From contig JAEYUX010000064.1 of the NCBI GenBank assembly GCA_023432235.1, forward strand, positions 1-34,698: DNA of 34,698 bases, in the 5' to 3' direction. This DNA comes from Actinomycetes bacterium (lineage in GTDB: Bacteria > Actinomycetota > Actinomycetes > Actinomycetales > Demequinaceae). Positions 1 through 6,349 of the stretch are shown here, one piece after another (the stretch's first letter is position 1; every line of letters starts with the position of its first letter). A model generated the notes under the pieces. It was not told the origin of the DNA. It ran no database searches and saw nothing but the letters and a program-made list of their open reading frames with translations. A program made the position numbers and the translations under genes.

Positions 1-79
1 CACTGTCGGAGGAACACGCGGTAAGTGCGAGCATCCCCACTGCCGCCACGGCGAGACCCGTGAGCATGGTCTTCTTCAT
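1..79 (-). CDS. Lipoprotein N-terminus (partial, cut by window start)
   Basis: Only the first 26 codons are in the window; the gene continues leftward beyond base 1. The translation begins MKKTMLTGLAVAAVGM and continues LALTACSSDS. That is a lysine-containing n-region, a hydrophobic stretch and a lipobox L-T-A-C, followed by a short Ser/Asp linker, so this is a lipoprotein signal peptide cleaved before Cys22. A strong Shine-Dalgarno (AAGGAGG) lies just upstream of the ATG and fixes the start. The mature domain is not visible, so the function cannot be read. In Actinobacteria this kind of leader is often the substrate-binding protein of an ABC transporter, and the LacI-like operator at 164-177 would fit a sugar-binding protein. 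That is inference only. Confidence 0.8.
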   Translation of the reverse strand, partial: MKKTMLTGLAVAAVGMLALTACSSDS

Positions 80-163
80 TCCAAAACCTCCTTGTTCTGG
101 GTCGGCGTCGATGCCGGTCACGGGACCTGCCCGTGCGAGCCCAAGGGAGGGCCCGTGCCGCCA

Positions 164-177
164 TGTTAGCGCTCACT
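164..177. promoter_or_regulatory. Putative LacI-family operator
   Basis: TGTTAGCGCTCACT is an imperfect palindrome centred on AGCGCT (10 of 14 positions symmetric). It resembles the TGNNAGCGCTNNCA operators of actinobacterial LacI-family sugar regulators. It lies about 85 bases upstream of the lipoprotein start, on top of a possible minus-strand -10 (TAACAT), a position suited to repression. No regulator gene is in the window. Confidence 0.4.
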
Positions 178-200
178 TAGGCACTCAACGCAACGACCTA

Positions 201-226
201 TTGGTTACGTTTCGGTAACTAACCAA
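201..226. repeat. Nested inverted repeats (possible operator)
   Basis: TTGGTTA (201-207) pairs with TAACCAA (220-226), and inside this GTTAC (204-208) pairs with GTAAC (215-219). Two interleaved dyads in 26 bases of a divergent promoter region suggest a protein-binding site. The binding factor is unknown. Confidence 0.35.
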
Positions 227-248
227 GCGTGAAAGTGCGCACAAAATA

Positions 249-270
249 GGACGAAACGGGCCGTTCGTCC
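249..270. repeat. Inverted repeat GGACGAA/TTCGTCC
   Basis: A 7-bp perfect stem (249-255 with 264-270) around an 8-base centre. No T-run follows on either strand, so it is not an obvious terminator. It could be an operator or RNA hairpin in the serA upstream region. Confidence 0.3.
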
Positions 271-360
271 TGGAAGGTGAGGGTTCACATGGCCACATCA
301 CATTCGCATCGTTGCGACTGCTCGAGCGCACGCCCTGACCGAGGATCAACGGTGTTCACA

Positions 361-376
361 GAAAGCAAGCGCTTTC
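361..376. repeat. Inverted repeat GAAAGC-N4-GCTTTC
   Basis: GAAAGC (361-366) pairs with GCTTTC (371-376), and an AAGCGCTT palindrome sits at 367-374. The shape again recalls a LacI-type site. It is 155 bases upstream of serA; function unknown. Confidence 0.3.
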
Positions 377-495
377 GTTCCAGCCAATCCCATTGGTCGG
401 GCCGATGGCGCACGCGTCGCCTCATCCTCGCAGCCGCGGCCGAGGCCGGGGCCGAGCAGATTCGTTCCGCTGCCCGCCCTCTGAGTGGGTGCGAA

Positions 496-531
496 TTGGT
501 GATGGCGCGAAAGTGCGGAAATATAGGGGCG
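496..531 (+). promoter_or_regulatory. Probable serA promoter (leaderless)
   Basis: TTGGTG (496-501), a 17-base spacer, then AAATAT (519-524), then six bases to the GTG at 531. This spacing puts the transcription start at or next to the start codon, as in other leaderless genes of this window. The hexamers are weak matches. Confidence 0.35.
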
Positions 532-1727
532 TGCGTGCACTCCTCTTAGAAACCCTTCACCCCAAGGCCACCGACATTCTCACCGCCGCTGGCATCGCGG
601 TTGAGAACCGTGACGGCGCTCTTGACGAAGACGAACTCATCGAAGCCCTCCAAGGGGTCCAACTCCTTGGCATCCGGTCCAAGACCCACGTCTCAGAGCG
701 TGTCTTAGCTGCTGCTAACGACCTCATCGCGATCGGGGCCTTCTCCATCGGAACCAACCAGATCGAGTTGGGTGCGGCTGCCCGACGCGGTGTTGCCGCG
801 TTCAACGCGCCGTTCTCGAACACCCGTTCCGTTGTCGAAATGGCGGTGTCGGAGATGATCTCCCTCACCCGCCGTCTTCCCGACCACAACCGCCAGATGC
901 ACGCCGGCGTGTGGTCGAAGTCCGCCGCCGGCGCTCACGAAATCCGTGGACGCACGCTCGGCATCGTCGGCTACGGCAACATCGGTTCCCAGTTGTCCGT
1001 CATCGCCGAAGCACTCGGCATGAACGTCATCTTCTATGACAGCTCGGAGAAGCTTGCGCTCGGCAACGCGACCAAGATGCCGACGCTTCATTCGCTCTTG
1101 TCGCAGGCAGACATTGTGACGTTGCACGTGGACGGTCGCGCTGGAAACTCTGGCTTCTTTGGTCGCGAACAGTTTGAGGCAATGAAGCCCGGCGCCCTCT
1201 TCCTCAATCTCTCGCGTGGATTCATCGTTGACGTCGACGCCCTGAAGAACGGCCTCGAATCTGGGCACATTGGTGGCGCCGCCATTGACGTGTTCCCGGT
1301 TGAGCCCAAGGCAAAGGGCGACCGGTTCGAAACGCCGCTCCAGGGCCTTCCCAATGTCATCCTCACGCCGCACATCGGTGGGTCCACGGAAGAAGCGCAG
1401 CGCGACATCGGCATCTTTGTTGCCACGCGCCTGCGCGACTACGTCCACAGCGGCTCGACGTCGCTGTCTGTGAACCTCCCGAATCTTTCTCTCGATCAGG
1501 TGCAGGGTTCGCACCGAATCGCGCACCTGCACGAGAACGTCCCCGGTGTGCTCGCAAACGTCAACCGTGTGTTCGCTGAACACAACGTCAACATCGAAGG
1601 ACAGTTGCTCGGTACGCGTGGTGAACTTGGTTACGTGGTGACGGACATTGCTGCGGGCCCGACCGATGATGCGGTCAAGGCGCTCCACGACATGCCTGAG
1701 ACTGTGCGTTTGCGGGTGCTCTCATAA
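531..1727 (+). CDS. serA: D-3-phosphoglycerate dehydrogenase
   Basis: Catalyses the NAD-dependent oxidation of 3-phosphoglycerate to 3-phosphohydroxypyruvate, the first step of serine synthesis, in the cytoplasm. 398 aa from GTG 531. The Rossmann motif GYGNIG is at about 147-152, the catalytic Arg at 229 (NLSRG), Glu at 258 (PVEP) and His at 281 (TPHIGG). A C-terminal ACT domain (about 328-398) is the usual serine-sensing regulatory domain. This is the short form, lacking the extra substrate-binding domain of the roughly 530-aa mycobacterial enzyme. The frame is open upstream to 393, but that extension reads as low-complexity Arg/Gly/Pro. The family N-terminus is normally close to R-A-L-L-L-E, so GTG 531 is chosen; GTG 513 is possible. 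The stop overlaps the next gene. Confidence 0.93.
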   Translation: MRALLLETLHPKATDILTAAGIAVENRDGALDEDELIEALQGVQLLGIRSKTHVSERVLAAANDLIAIGAFSIGTNQIELGAAARRGVAAFNAPFSNTRSVVEMAVSEMISLTRRLPDHNRQMHAGVWSKSAAGAHEIRGRTLGIVGYGNIGSQLSVIAEALGMNVIFYDSSEKLALGNATKMPTLHSLLSQADIVTLHVDGRAGNSGFFGREQFEAMKPGALFLNLSRGFIVDVDALKNGLESGHIGGAAIDVFPVEPKAKGDRFETPLQGLPNVILTPHIGGSTEEAQRDIGIFVATRLRDYVHSGSTSLSVNLPNLSLDQVQGSHRIAHLHENVPGVLANVNRVFAEHNVNIEGQLLGTRGELGYVVTDIAAGPTDDAVKALHDMPETVRLRVLS

Positions 1728-3400
1728 CTACGCCACGCGCATTCGCCGACCTTGGCCTTCCCGAGCCATTGGTCGCGACGCTTCACCGATATGACCTGAT
1801 CACGGCGTTTCCCATCCAGTCGGCGACCATCGCCGACGCGATGGCGGGCAGAGACGTCCTCGGCAAGGCCCGCACTGGCTCAGGCAAGACTCTCGGCTTT
1901 GGTTTGCCGATGCTTGCCCGACTCTCGGGCCTTGGCCGCCCCCACCCTCGCAAGCCCTATGGCATCGTGCTCGTGCCAACGCGAGAGCTCGCGATGCAGG
2001 TGGGCGACGCTCTTGAGCCGTACACGCACGCACTTGGGCTTCAGCAACGACTCGTTGCTGGTGGCCTGTCCATGTCGAAGCAGATCTACGCTCTCGAGCG
2101 CGGGGTTCACCTTGTCGTCGCGACGCCGGGCAGGCTCGCGGACCTCATGCGCAGGGGCCACGCCGATCTGAGCGACGTTGTCGTCTCGGTACTCGACGAG
2201 GCCGACCACATGGCCGAGATGGGTTTCGCTGAAGAGATCGCGGAGATCCTCGCGATGACGCCGCCGGAAGGTCAGCGCCTCCTCTTCTCGGCAACGCTCG
2301 ACGGTGTGGTCGATGAACTCGTTTCCCGATTCATGAAGGAGCCGGTGCTTCATGACGTCACGGCGGGCACTGATGTGCCAACTCAACGTCACGTCGTGCT
2401 CTCGATCCCGCCGCATGAGAAGTACCGCCTCGCCACTCGCATTGCGGCGCGTAACGGACGCACCATCTGCTTTGTTCGGACGAAGCTCGGAGCGGACCGG
2501 GTCGCAGAGGAGATGCGTGCGGAGGGCGTGCTCGCGATGGCGCTCCATGGGGATCGCTCTCAGTTTGAGCGCAATCAGGCGATGACCGAGTTCCGGGCAG
2601 GACGCCTGCCCGTGCTCGTCGCCACGGATGTCGCCGCTCGTGGCATCCACGTTGACGCCGTTGACCTCGTCCTCCAGATTGATCCGCCGTCGGACTTCCG
2701 TGACTACACGCACCGTTCGGGCCGTACCGGCCGTGCGGGTGCGGACGGCCTCGCCGTCACCCTCACGCTGCCGCATCAGCGCAAGCAGATGGATCGCATT
2801 CTCGAGAACGCCAAGATCAAAGCCGAACGTGCGCATTTTCGGACGATTGACGCATCCGTACTCGAGAAGATCGATGACTTGACGGGCGGCCAGGCGCCTC
2901 CCGGCGTGCCGGTCGCCGAGCCCATCACGGCTGTTCGCCCCGATCGCCGTGGGCGCCGCGGCGACATGGTTCGGGGCGAGAGCCCTCGTGTTGCGCGGAG
3001 AATGCCCGCACCCGACGCGGCGTTGGTGGCGCGTGAGCGTGCTCTTGAGGAGCGTGAGCGCCAACTGGCCCAGCGTGAGCGCGACCTTGCGGCGCGTGAA
3101 GAGTCCGTGACGAAGGCCGAAACATCGCGACGCAGTCGCTCAGTTCCGGAGGCGGAGACGTCGTCGCGTAAGCCCCAACGCTGGGAGGATGTGCCGCGTG
3201 ATGGCGCTGATCGTCCTCGCAAGCCCCGTCACCGCAAAGAGTCGGATGGTGCACAAGGCGATGATGTCGGTCAGGCGCGTGAGCGCGGATCACGTCCGAG
3301 CCCGTCGAAGCCTGCCCGCGGAACCTCGAAAGCTACTGGACGCGCGGGCGCCCCGAGGAAGAAAAAGAAGCCGGGTCCCAAGCGGCCAAAGCGCGGGTAG
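1724..3400 (+). CDS. DEAD/DEAH-box RNA helicase, probable ATA start
   Basis: ATP-dependent RNA helicase of the DEAD-box family, likely in rRNA maturation or mRNA turnover. Numbered from ATA 1724 (558 aa): Q motif F-P-I-Q (29-32), Walker A ARTGSGKT (49-56), PTRELA, ATPGRL, DEAD (158-161), SAT and RSGRTGR. After the core come an Arg/Glu-rich coiled coil and a long basic tail ending in Lys/Arg/Pro, probably RNA-binding. No ATG, GTG or TTG lies between the upstream in-frame stop at 1697 and TTG 1769. A TTG start would remove the conserved Phe of the Q motif (F7, 25 residues before Gln32, as in other DEAD proteins). The natural start is therefore ATA 1724, whose A-T-A-A overlaps the serA TAA. It is co-transcribed with serA. 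Confidence 0.88.
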   Translation: MTTPRAFADLGLPEPLVATLHRYDLITAFPIQSATIADAMAGRDVLGKARTGSGKTLGFGLPMLARLSGLGRPHPRKPYGIVLVPTRELAMQVGDALEPYTHALGLQQRLVAGGLSMSKQIYALERGVHLVVATPGRLADLMRRGHADLSDVVVSVLDEADHMAEMGFAEEIAEILAMTPPEGQRLLFSATLDGVVDELVSRFMKEPVLHDVTAGTDVPTQRHVVLSIPPHEKYRLATRIAARNGRTICFVRTKLGADRVAEEMRAEGVLAMALHGDRSQFERNQAMTEFRAGRLPVLVATDVAARGIHVDAVDLVLQIDPPSDFRDYTHRSGRTGRAGADGLAVTLTLPHQRKQMDRILENAKIKAERAHFRTIDASVLEKIDDLTGGQAPPGVPVAEPITAVRPDRRGRRGDMVRGESPRVARRMPAPDAALVARERALEERERQLAQRERDLAAREESVTKAETSRRSRSVPEAETSSRKPQRWEDVPRDGADRPRKPRHRKESDGAQGDDVGQARERGSRPSPSKPARGTSKATGRAGAPRKKKKPGPKRPKRG

Positions 3401-3441
3401 ATGACGCGACACTCGAGCCGACATGACCGCTGCGGATCGAA

Positions 3442-3921
3442 CTACGCCTCGTCCACTGACTCGGCAACTCGTCCGGTGCCGCCTTCGCGCAGCGCCTGAA
3501 TGACGCGATCGAAATCGTCGAGCGATTCAAAGGCCTGGTAGACGCTGGCAAATCGAAGGTATGCGATCTCGTCCAGTTCACGCAGCGGCTCGAGGATCTC
3601 GACGCCAATGTCGGTTGCGTCGATCTCGGCGATGCCCTTTTCGCGAATCGACTCCTCGACCTTCTGCGCCAGCAATGCGAGGTCATCGTCAGAGACGGGT
3701 CGGCCTTGGCACGCCTTCCTCACACCAGAGATGATCTTGTCGCGCGAAAAAGGTTCGACAACTCCGGACCGCTTCACAACTGATAGCGAGAACGTCTCGA
3801 CCGTGGAGAAACGACGATTGCAATGAGGGCACTGGCGACGGCGGCGGATACTCGAGCCATCATCGGCCGTACGCGAGTCAATAACTCGCGAGTCTGCGTG
3901 TCGACAAAACGGGCAGTGCAT
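3442..3921 (-). CDS. nrdR: Transcriptional repressor NrdR
   Basis: Zinc-ribbon/ATP-cone repressor of ribonucleotide reductase genes; it senses dATP/ATP and binds NrdR boxes. 159 aa. The zinc ribbon uses Cys3, Cys6, Cys31 and Cys34 (CPFC and CPHC), and an ATP-cone domain covers about 46-136. The reading frame is open further upstream, but ATG 3921 begins the invariant M-x-C-P-F-C family start, with a GGGG tract before it. It lies 43 bases downstream of the LysM gene on the same strand, with no terminator seen between them, so it may be read from the damage-responsive LysM promoter. No ribonucleotide reductase gene or NrdR box is in the window. Confidence 0.95.
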   Translation of the reverse strand: MHCPFCRHADSRVIDSRTADDGSSIRRRRQCPHCNRRFSTVETFSLSVVKRSGVVEPFSRDKIISGVRKACQGRPVSDDDLALLAQKVEESIREKGIAEIDATDIGVEILEPLRELDEIAYLRFASVYQAFESLDDFDRVIQALREGGTGRVAESVDEA

Positions 3922-3964
3922 GCCCCATGGTCGCATGCGACGCCCTACCGGTGCGAACTTGAAC

Positions 3965-4264
3965 TCACCCGGCAAGCGGAACGAGCAACTGTTGCCCCGG
4001 CATGATCGACGAAGACGACAGCATGTTCATTGACTGGATCGTCGCAACAGTCTCGCGCACATCGTCTCCGACTGGAGTCAGCGACTGCGCAATGCTCCAC
4101 AACGTCTCTCCTTGCGAGACGACGTACGTGTCCGAAGCGCCAGTCTCTGTTGCGTCGTGAGCAAACGCCTGGGGTCCAAAGACGAGCGCAACGACCGCAA
4201 CAATGGCCACGAGAACCCACCGCCGCACCCGCACTGCGGGTGTGTTCACCACGTGAATCGCCAT
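3965..4264 (-). CDS. LysM membrane protein, probable DNA-damage cell-division suppressor
   Basis: 99 aa: short basic N-terminus, one membrane segment (about 15-35), then an extracytoplasmic LysM domain (about 45-98; YVVSQGETLWSIA and PGQQLLVPLAG). LysM binds peptidoglycan. By size, layout and position (divergent from lexA, upstream of nrdR) it matches mycobacterial Rv2719c/ChiZ and is functionally like Bacillus YneA or Corynebacterium DivS, which slow division after DNA damage. No separate hydrolase domain is visible, so a catalytic role is doubtful. Start ATG 4264 has a GGAGGGAAGG Shine-Dalgarno. Two abutting LexA boxes lie just upstream, and the promoter resembles the LexA-independent damage promoter. 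Identity as a division inhibitor is inferred from context. Confidence 0.85.
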   Translation of the reverse strand: MAIHVVNTPAVRVRRWVLVAIVAVVALVFGPQAFAHDATETGASDTYVVSQGETLWSIAQSLTPVGDDVRETVATIQSMNMLSSSSIMPGQQLLVPLAG

Positions 4265-4286
4265 GGTGACACCTTCCCTCCGTCAT

Positions 4287-4302
4287 TCGAACGTATGTTC
4301 GT
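4287..4302. promoter_or_regulatory. LexA box 1 (lexA/LysM intergenic)
   Basis: TCGAAC-GTAT-GTTCGT, one base off the actinobacterial SOS consensus TCGAAC-N4-GTTCGA. It lies in the 5' untranslated region of the leftward LysM gene, 22 bases before its ATG. Confidence 0.85.
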
Positions 4303-4317
4303 AGAACATCTGTTCTA
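4302..4317. promoter_or_regulatory. LexA box 2 (lexA/LysM intergenic)
   Basis: TAGAAC-ATCT-GTTCTA keeps the GAAC-N4-GTTC core. It shares base 4302 with box 1 and sits immediately downstream of the LysM-gene -10 hexamer, so a bound repressor would cover the transcription start. Confidence 0.8.
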
Positions 4318-4340
4318 TTTGTAGCATTCCCCTACGACAA
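4318..4340 (-). promoter_or_regulatory. LysM-gene promoter resembling RecA-NDp/PafBC type
   Basis: Read leftward: TTGTCGTAG, eight bases, TACAAA. The published LexA-independent damage promoter is TTGTCRGTG-N8-TANNNT. Here TTGTCR is exact and the N8 spacing is exact, but two GTG positions and the last base of the hexamer differ. A sigma-70-like alternative is TTGCGC (4341-4346), 17-base spacer, TACAAA. Confidence 0.5.
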
Positions 4341-4353
4341 GCGCAAGACACGC

Positions 4354-4369
4354 TCGAACATATGTTTGA
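4354..4369. promoter_or_regulatory. LexA box 3 (lexA operator)
   Basis: TCGAAC-ATAT-GTTTGA, one base off consensus in the right arm. It overlaps the probable lexA -35 hexamer (4366-4371), as expected for autorepression. Confidence 0.85.
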
Positions 4370-4394
4370 TTAATGTCCTTGTGTGCCCTAGCGT
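4366..4394 (+). promoter_or_regulatory. Probable lexA promoter
   Basis: TTGATT (4366-4371), a 17-base spacer and TAGCGT (4389-4394). The -35 lies inside LexA box 3. A 5' leader of about 60 bases precedes the ATG. Confidence 0.55.
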
Positions 4395-4458
4395 CGGAAC
4401 CAACACCATCACGAGGGTCTGACACGGCCGTCGACGCGGAAATGCTCGGGAGGCAACC

Positions 4459-5151
4459 ATGGCCAACGATGAACGCGATGCGACGATCCACGAGTTCCCG
4501 TCACCACACGGGGACATCACGGATCGACAGCGACGCATTCTTGAGGCGATTCGCGACTCCGTCGCTACCCGCGGCTACCCTCCGTCGATGCGTGAGATCG
4601 GTGATGCGGTCGGCTTAACGTCGAGTTCTTCCGTCAAGCACCAGCTCAGTGCACTCCAAGCCAAGGGCTACCTGCGCCAGGACCCAAATCGTCCTCGTGC
4701 GCTTGACGTCGTGATGCCTGATGAGCAACCAGAAGTCGTCGCTGCTACGGAGTTCTCAAGCTCTCGTTCAGATGAGCGCATTGTCGACGTTCCGCTTGTC
4801 GGCCGGATCGCTGCAGGTGGGCCCATCCTCGCCGACCAACAGGTCGAAGATGTGTTTGCTCTCCCCCGCCAACTCACTGGAGACGGCGAGCTCTTCATGC
4901 TTAACGTCTCGGGCGATTCGATGATTGATGCGGCAATCTGCGATGGTGACTGGGTTGTCGTGAGGCGTCAGCAGACGGCCGAGAACGGCGACATTGTCGC
5001 TGCCCTTCTCGATGACGAAGCAACGGTGAAGACGTTCCGTAGGCGGGACGGCCACGTATGGCTCATCCCCCACAACCCGGCGTATACCCCGATCGACGGC
5101 ACGCACGCGCAGATCATGGGCAAGGTCGTCTCTGTGCTCCGCAAGATATAG
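4459..5151 (+). CDS. lexA: SOS repressor LexA
   Basis: SOS regulon repressor and self-cleaving serine peptidase (S24). 230 aa. The winged-helix DNA-binding domain (about 20-85) includes G-Y-P-P-S-M-R-E-I and T-S-S-S-S-V-K-H-Q-L. The cleavage site is Ala119-Gly120 (R-I-A-A-G-G-P-I), the nucleophile Ser154 (SGDSM) and the general base Lys191 (ATVKTF), so the autoproteolysis machinery is intact. Start ATG 4459 has GGGAGG three bases upstream. It is autoregulated through LexA box 3, and the same region controls the divergent LysM gene. Confidence 0.97.
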   Translation: MANDERDATIHEFPSPHGDITDRQRRILEAIRDSVATRGYPPSMREIGDAVGLTSSSSVKHQLSALQAKGYLRQDPNRPRALDVVMPDEQPEVVAATEFSSSRSDERIVDVPLVGRIAAGGPILADQQVEDVFALPRQLTGDGELFMLNVSGDSMIDAAICDGDWVVVRRQQTAENGDIVAALLDDEATVKTFRRRDGHVWLIPHNPAYTPIDGTHAQIMGKVVSVLRKI

Positions 5152-5260
5152 CCCAACGACGTCGGCAGGGATGGGGAAATCTACCCATAGGTGAGGCCTC
5201 TTGCGGCACGTAAGTGACTGCTAGTGTTGCGGCCATCACCACAATGTTGAGGGGGTTGTC

Positions 5261-6088
5261 ATGTCAGTTCCAGCCGGTTGGTACAACGACGGTCAAGGTC
5301 AACAGCGGTACTGGGATGGCACCCAGTGGACCGCTCACACCGCGCCGCTTCCTGAGACAACCGCTCCGGCGGCGCCAGTAGCGACGCCGGAGCCTCCGGC
5401 AGCCGCCGCTCCTGCGCAGCCGGTAGCAGCGACTCCTGCCGCTCCCCCCGCTCCCGCAGCCCCCGCAGCTCCTGCACCGCCTGCCGCGGTAGCTCCAGCC
5501 GCGCCTGTGGCACCGGCAGCTCCAGCCGCGCCCGCGGCACCGGTAGCGCCCCCCGCAGCGGCGCAGTCTTATGCGTCACCTGGCCCCGCCCAATCGCCGA
5601 CTTCCAAGACGGGACTGTGGGTGGGTCTGGGCGCGGGCGTTGTCGTCATCGGCGCCATCGCCGTCGTCCTTGTCATGATGCTTGGCGGCGGAGGCGGCGG
5701 CGGTTCATCGACGCCTGAGGCCGCCGTCGAGTCGTTCCTTGACGCCGCGAAGGATGGCGACTGCAAGGCAATGGTGTCGATGATGAAGTTCGACGAGGGC
5801 ACCGACGAAGGCGAGGCGCTCGAGGACTGCGAGTCATCGTCGGAAGCCGGCCTGTTCGGCGAGCAAACCGCGGACATGAAGTTCACCGTTGGTGACGCCA
5901 CTATTGATGGCGATTCGGCGACCGTGGAGGTCACTCTCACGATGACGGTTGATTACGTCAAGGAGACTGGCTACACCGTCGAGGAACTCGAGTCCTTCGG
6001 CCTGCCTGCCTCCGAGGACATCGAAGAGACGATCACGATGCGCCTGGTCAAGGATGGCGGCTGGAAGCTCACGGAAGACATCTACTAA
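5261..6088 (+). CDS. DUF2510 membrane protein with Ala/Pro stalk
   Basis: 275 aa, function unknown. Residues 4-25 are a DUF2510 module (P-A-G-W-Y-N-D and Y-W-D-G-T-Q-W-T), a short aromatic motif common in actinobacterial membrane proteins. Then come about 70 residues of Ala/Pro (33-101), a membrane helix (about 118-141), a Gly run (142-148) and a C-terminal domain with the look of a DUF4878/NTF2-like fold (T-P-E-A-A-V-E-S-F-L-D-A-A onward). That domain is predicted to be outside the cell and has two cysteines (D-G-D-C and L-E-D-C) that could pair. Start ATG 5261 follows a GAGGGGG Shine-Dalgarno. It is monocistronic and ends at a strong terminator. Confidence 0.88.
   Translation: MSVPAGWYNDGQGQQRYWDGTQWTAHTAPLPETTAPAAPVATPEPPAAAAPAQPVAATPAAPPAPAAPAAPAPPAAVAPAAPVAPAAPAAPAAPVAPPAAAQSYASPGPAQSPTSKTGLWVGLGAGVVVIGAIAVVLVMMLGGGGGGGSSTPEAAVESFLDAAKDGDCKAMVSMMKFDEGTDEGEALEDCESSSEAGLFGEQTADMKFTVGDATIDGDSATVEVTLTMTVDYVKETGYTVEELESFGLPASEDIEETITMRLVKDGGWKLTEDIY
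5357..5563 (+). repeat. Coding Ala/Pro low-complexity tract
   Basis: GC-rich imperfect repeats encoding runs such as A-P-A-A-P-A-A-P within the DUF2510 protein. The tract is likely to vary in length between strains. Confidence 0.7.
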
Positions 6089-6104
6089 TCACCTGTCGAC
6101 ACGC

Positions 6105-6145
6105 AATGGCGGGGGTCCTTACGAGGACTCCCGCCATTCGTTTTT
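6105..6145 (+). terminator. Rho-independent terminator of the DUF2510 gene
   Basis: A 15-bp stem with one G-T wobble (6105-6119 pairs with 6124-6138) and a TACG loop, followed by CGTTTTT. It is the best terminator in the window. The opposite-strand small gene ends inside it. Confidence 0.9.
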
Positions 6146-6349
6146 CCAATGGAAACCGCCGGTGATTGCTTGGCGCATCGCCTGCATCGCATTGGCAATC
6201 GTGCTTTGGTAGACACGCGACTCATCGCTTGTTGCCTGCTCCGCCATCGCGCGGCTGCTCTTCTCGTAGTGCGCTAGGTACTCAGCAAAGCGCTCGCGCT
6301 CGGCGCGTTGACCGCGCTCGAAGTCTTCACTCTCACCACTTGTGGTCAT
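6119..6349 (-). CDS. Small hypothetical protein coupled to dinG
   Basis: 76 aa, no recognised family. It is hydrophilic, charged and probably helical, with Glu/Arg-rich segments (F-E-R-G-Q-R-A-E-R-E-R-F-A-E-Y) and a C-terminal part reading S-T-I-A-N-A-M-Q-A-M-R-Q-A. There is no signal peptide, membrane segment or cysteine. Its ATG overlaps the dinG stop (ATGA), so it is almost certainly translated by coupling with dinG and is likely real. Its stop codon lies in the terminator stem of the convergent gene. Confidence 0.7.
   Translation of the reverse strand: MTTSGESEDFERGQRAERERFAEYLAHYEKSSRAMAEQATSDESRVYQSTIANAMQAMRQAITGGFHWKNEWRESS

Larger units (their letters stand above)
80..530. other. 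Intergenic divergent regulatory region
   Basis: A gap of 451 bases between the leftward lipoprotein gene and rightward serA. I see no convincing gene in it. It holds the lipoprotein Shine-Dalgarno (about 85-93), a LacI-type palindrome, three other inverted repeats and a probable serA promoter, each listed separately. On the minus strand TAACAT overlaps the LacI-like site and could be the lipoprotein -10 element, but no good -35 is visible. Confidence 0.5.

Noticed and set aside
277..549. Ser-rich 90-aa open frame overlapping the serA start, possible serine attenuator leader
   Set aside because: Ser/Arg-rich composition is usual for wrong-frame reading in this GC-rich DNA; there is no clear attenuator hairpin with a T-run, and the start spacing is poor.
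705..1688. Long antisense open frame opposite serA (327 codons)
   Set aside because: It lies wholly within serA, shows no family motif, and its composition mirrors the sense gene.
1769..1771. TTG as start of the DEAD-box helicase
   Set aside because: It would remove the conserved Q-motif Phe and the first helix, which are clearly encoded upstream.
1880..3064. Long antisense open frame opposite the helicase (394 codons)
   Set aside because: The opposite strand has all DEAD-box motifs; this one has none.
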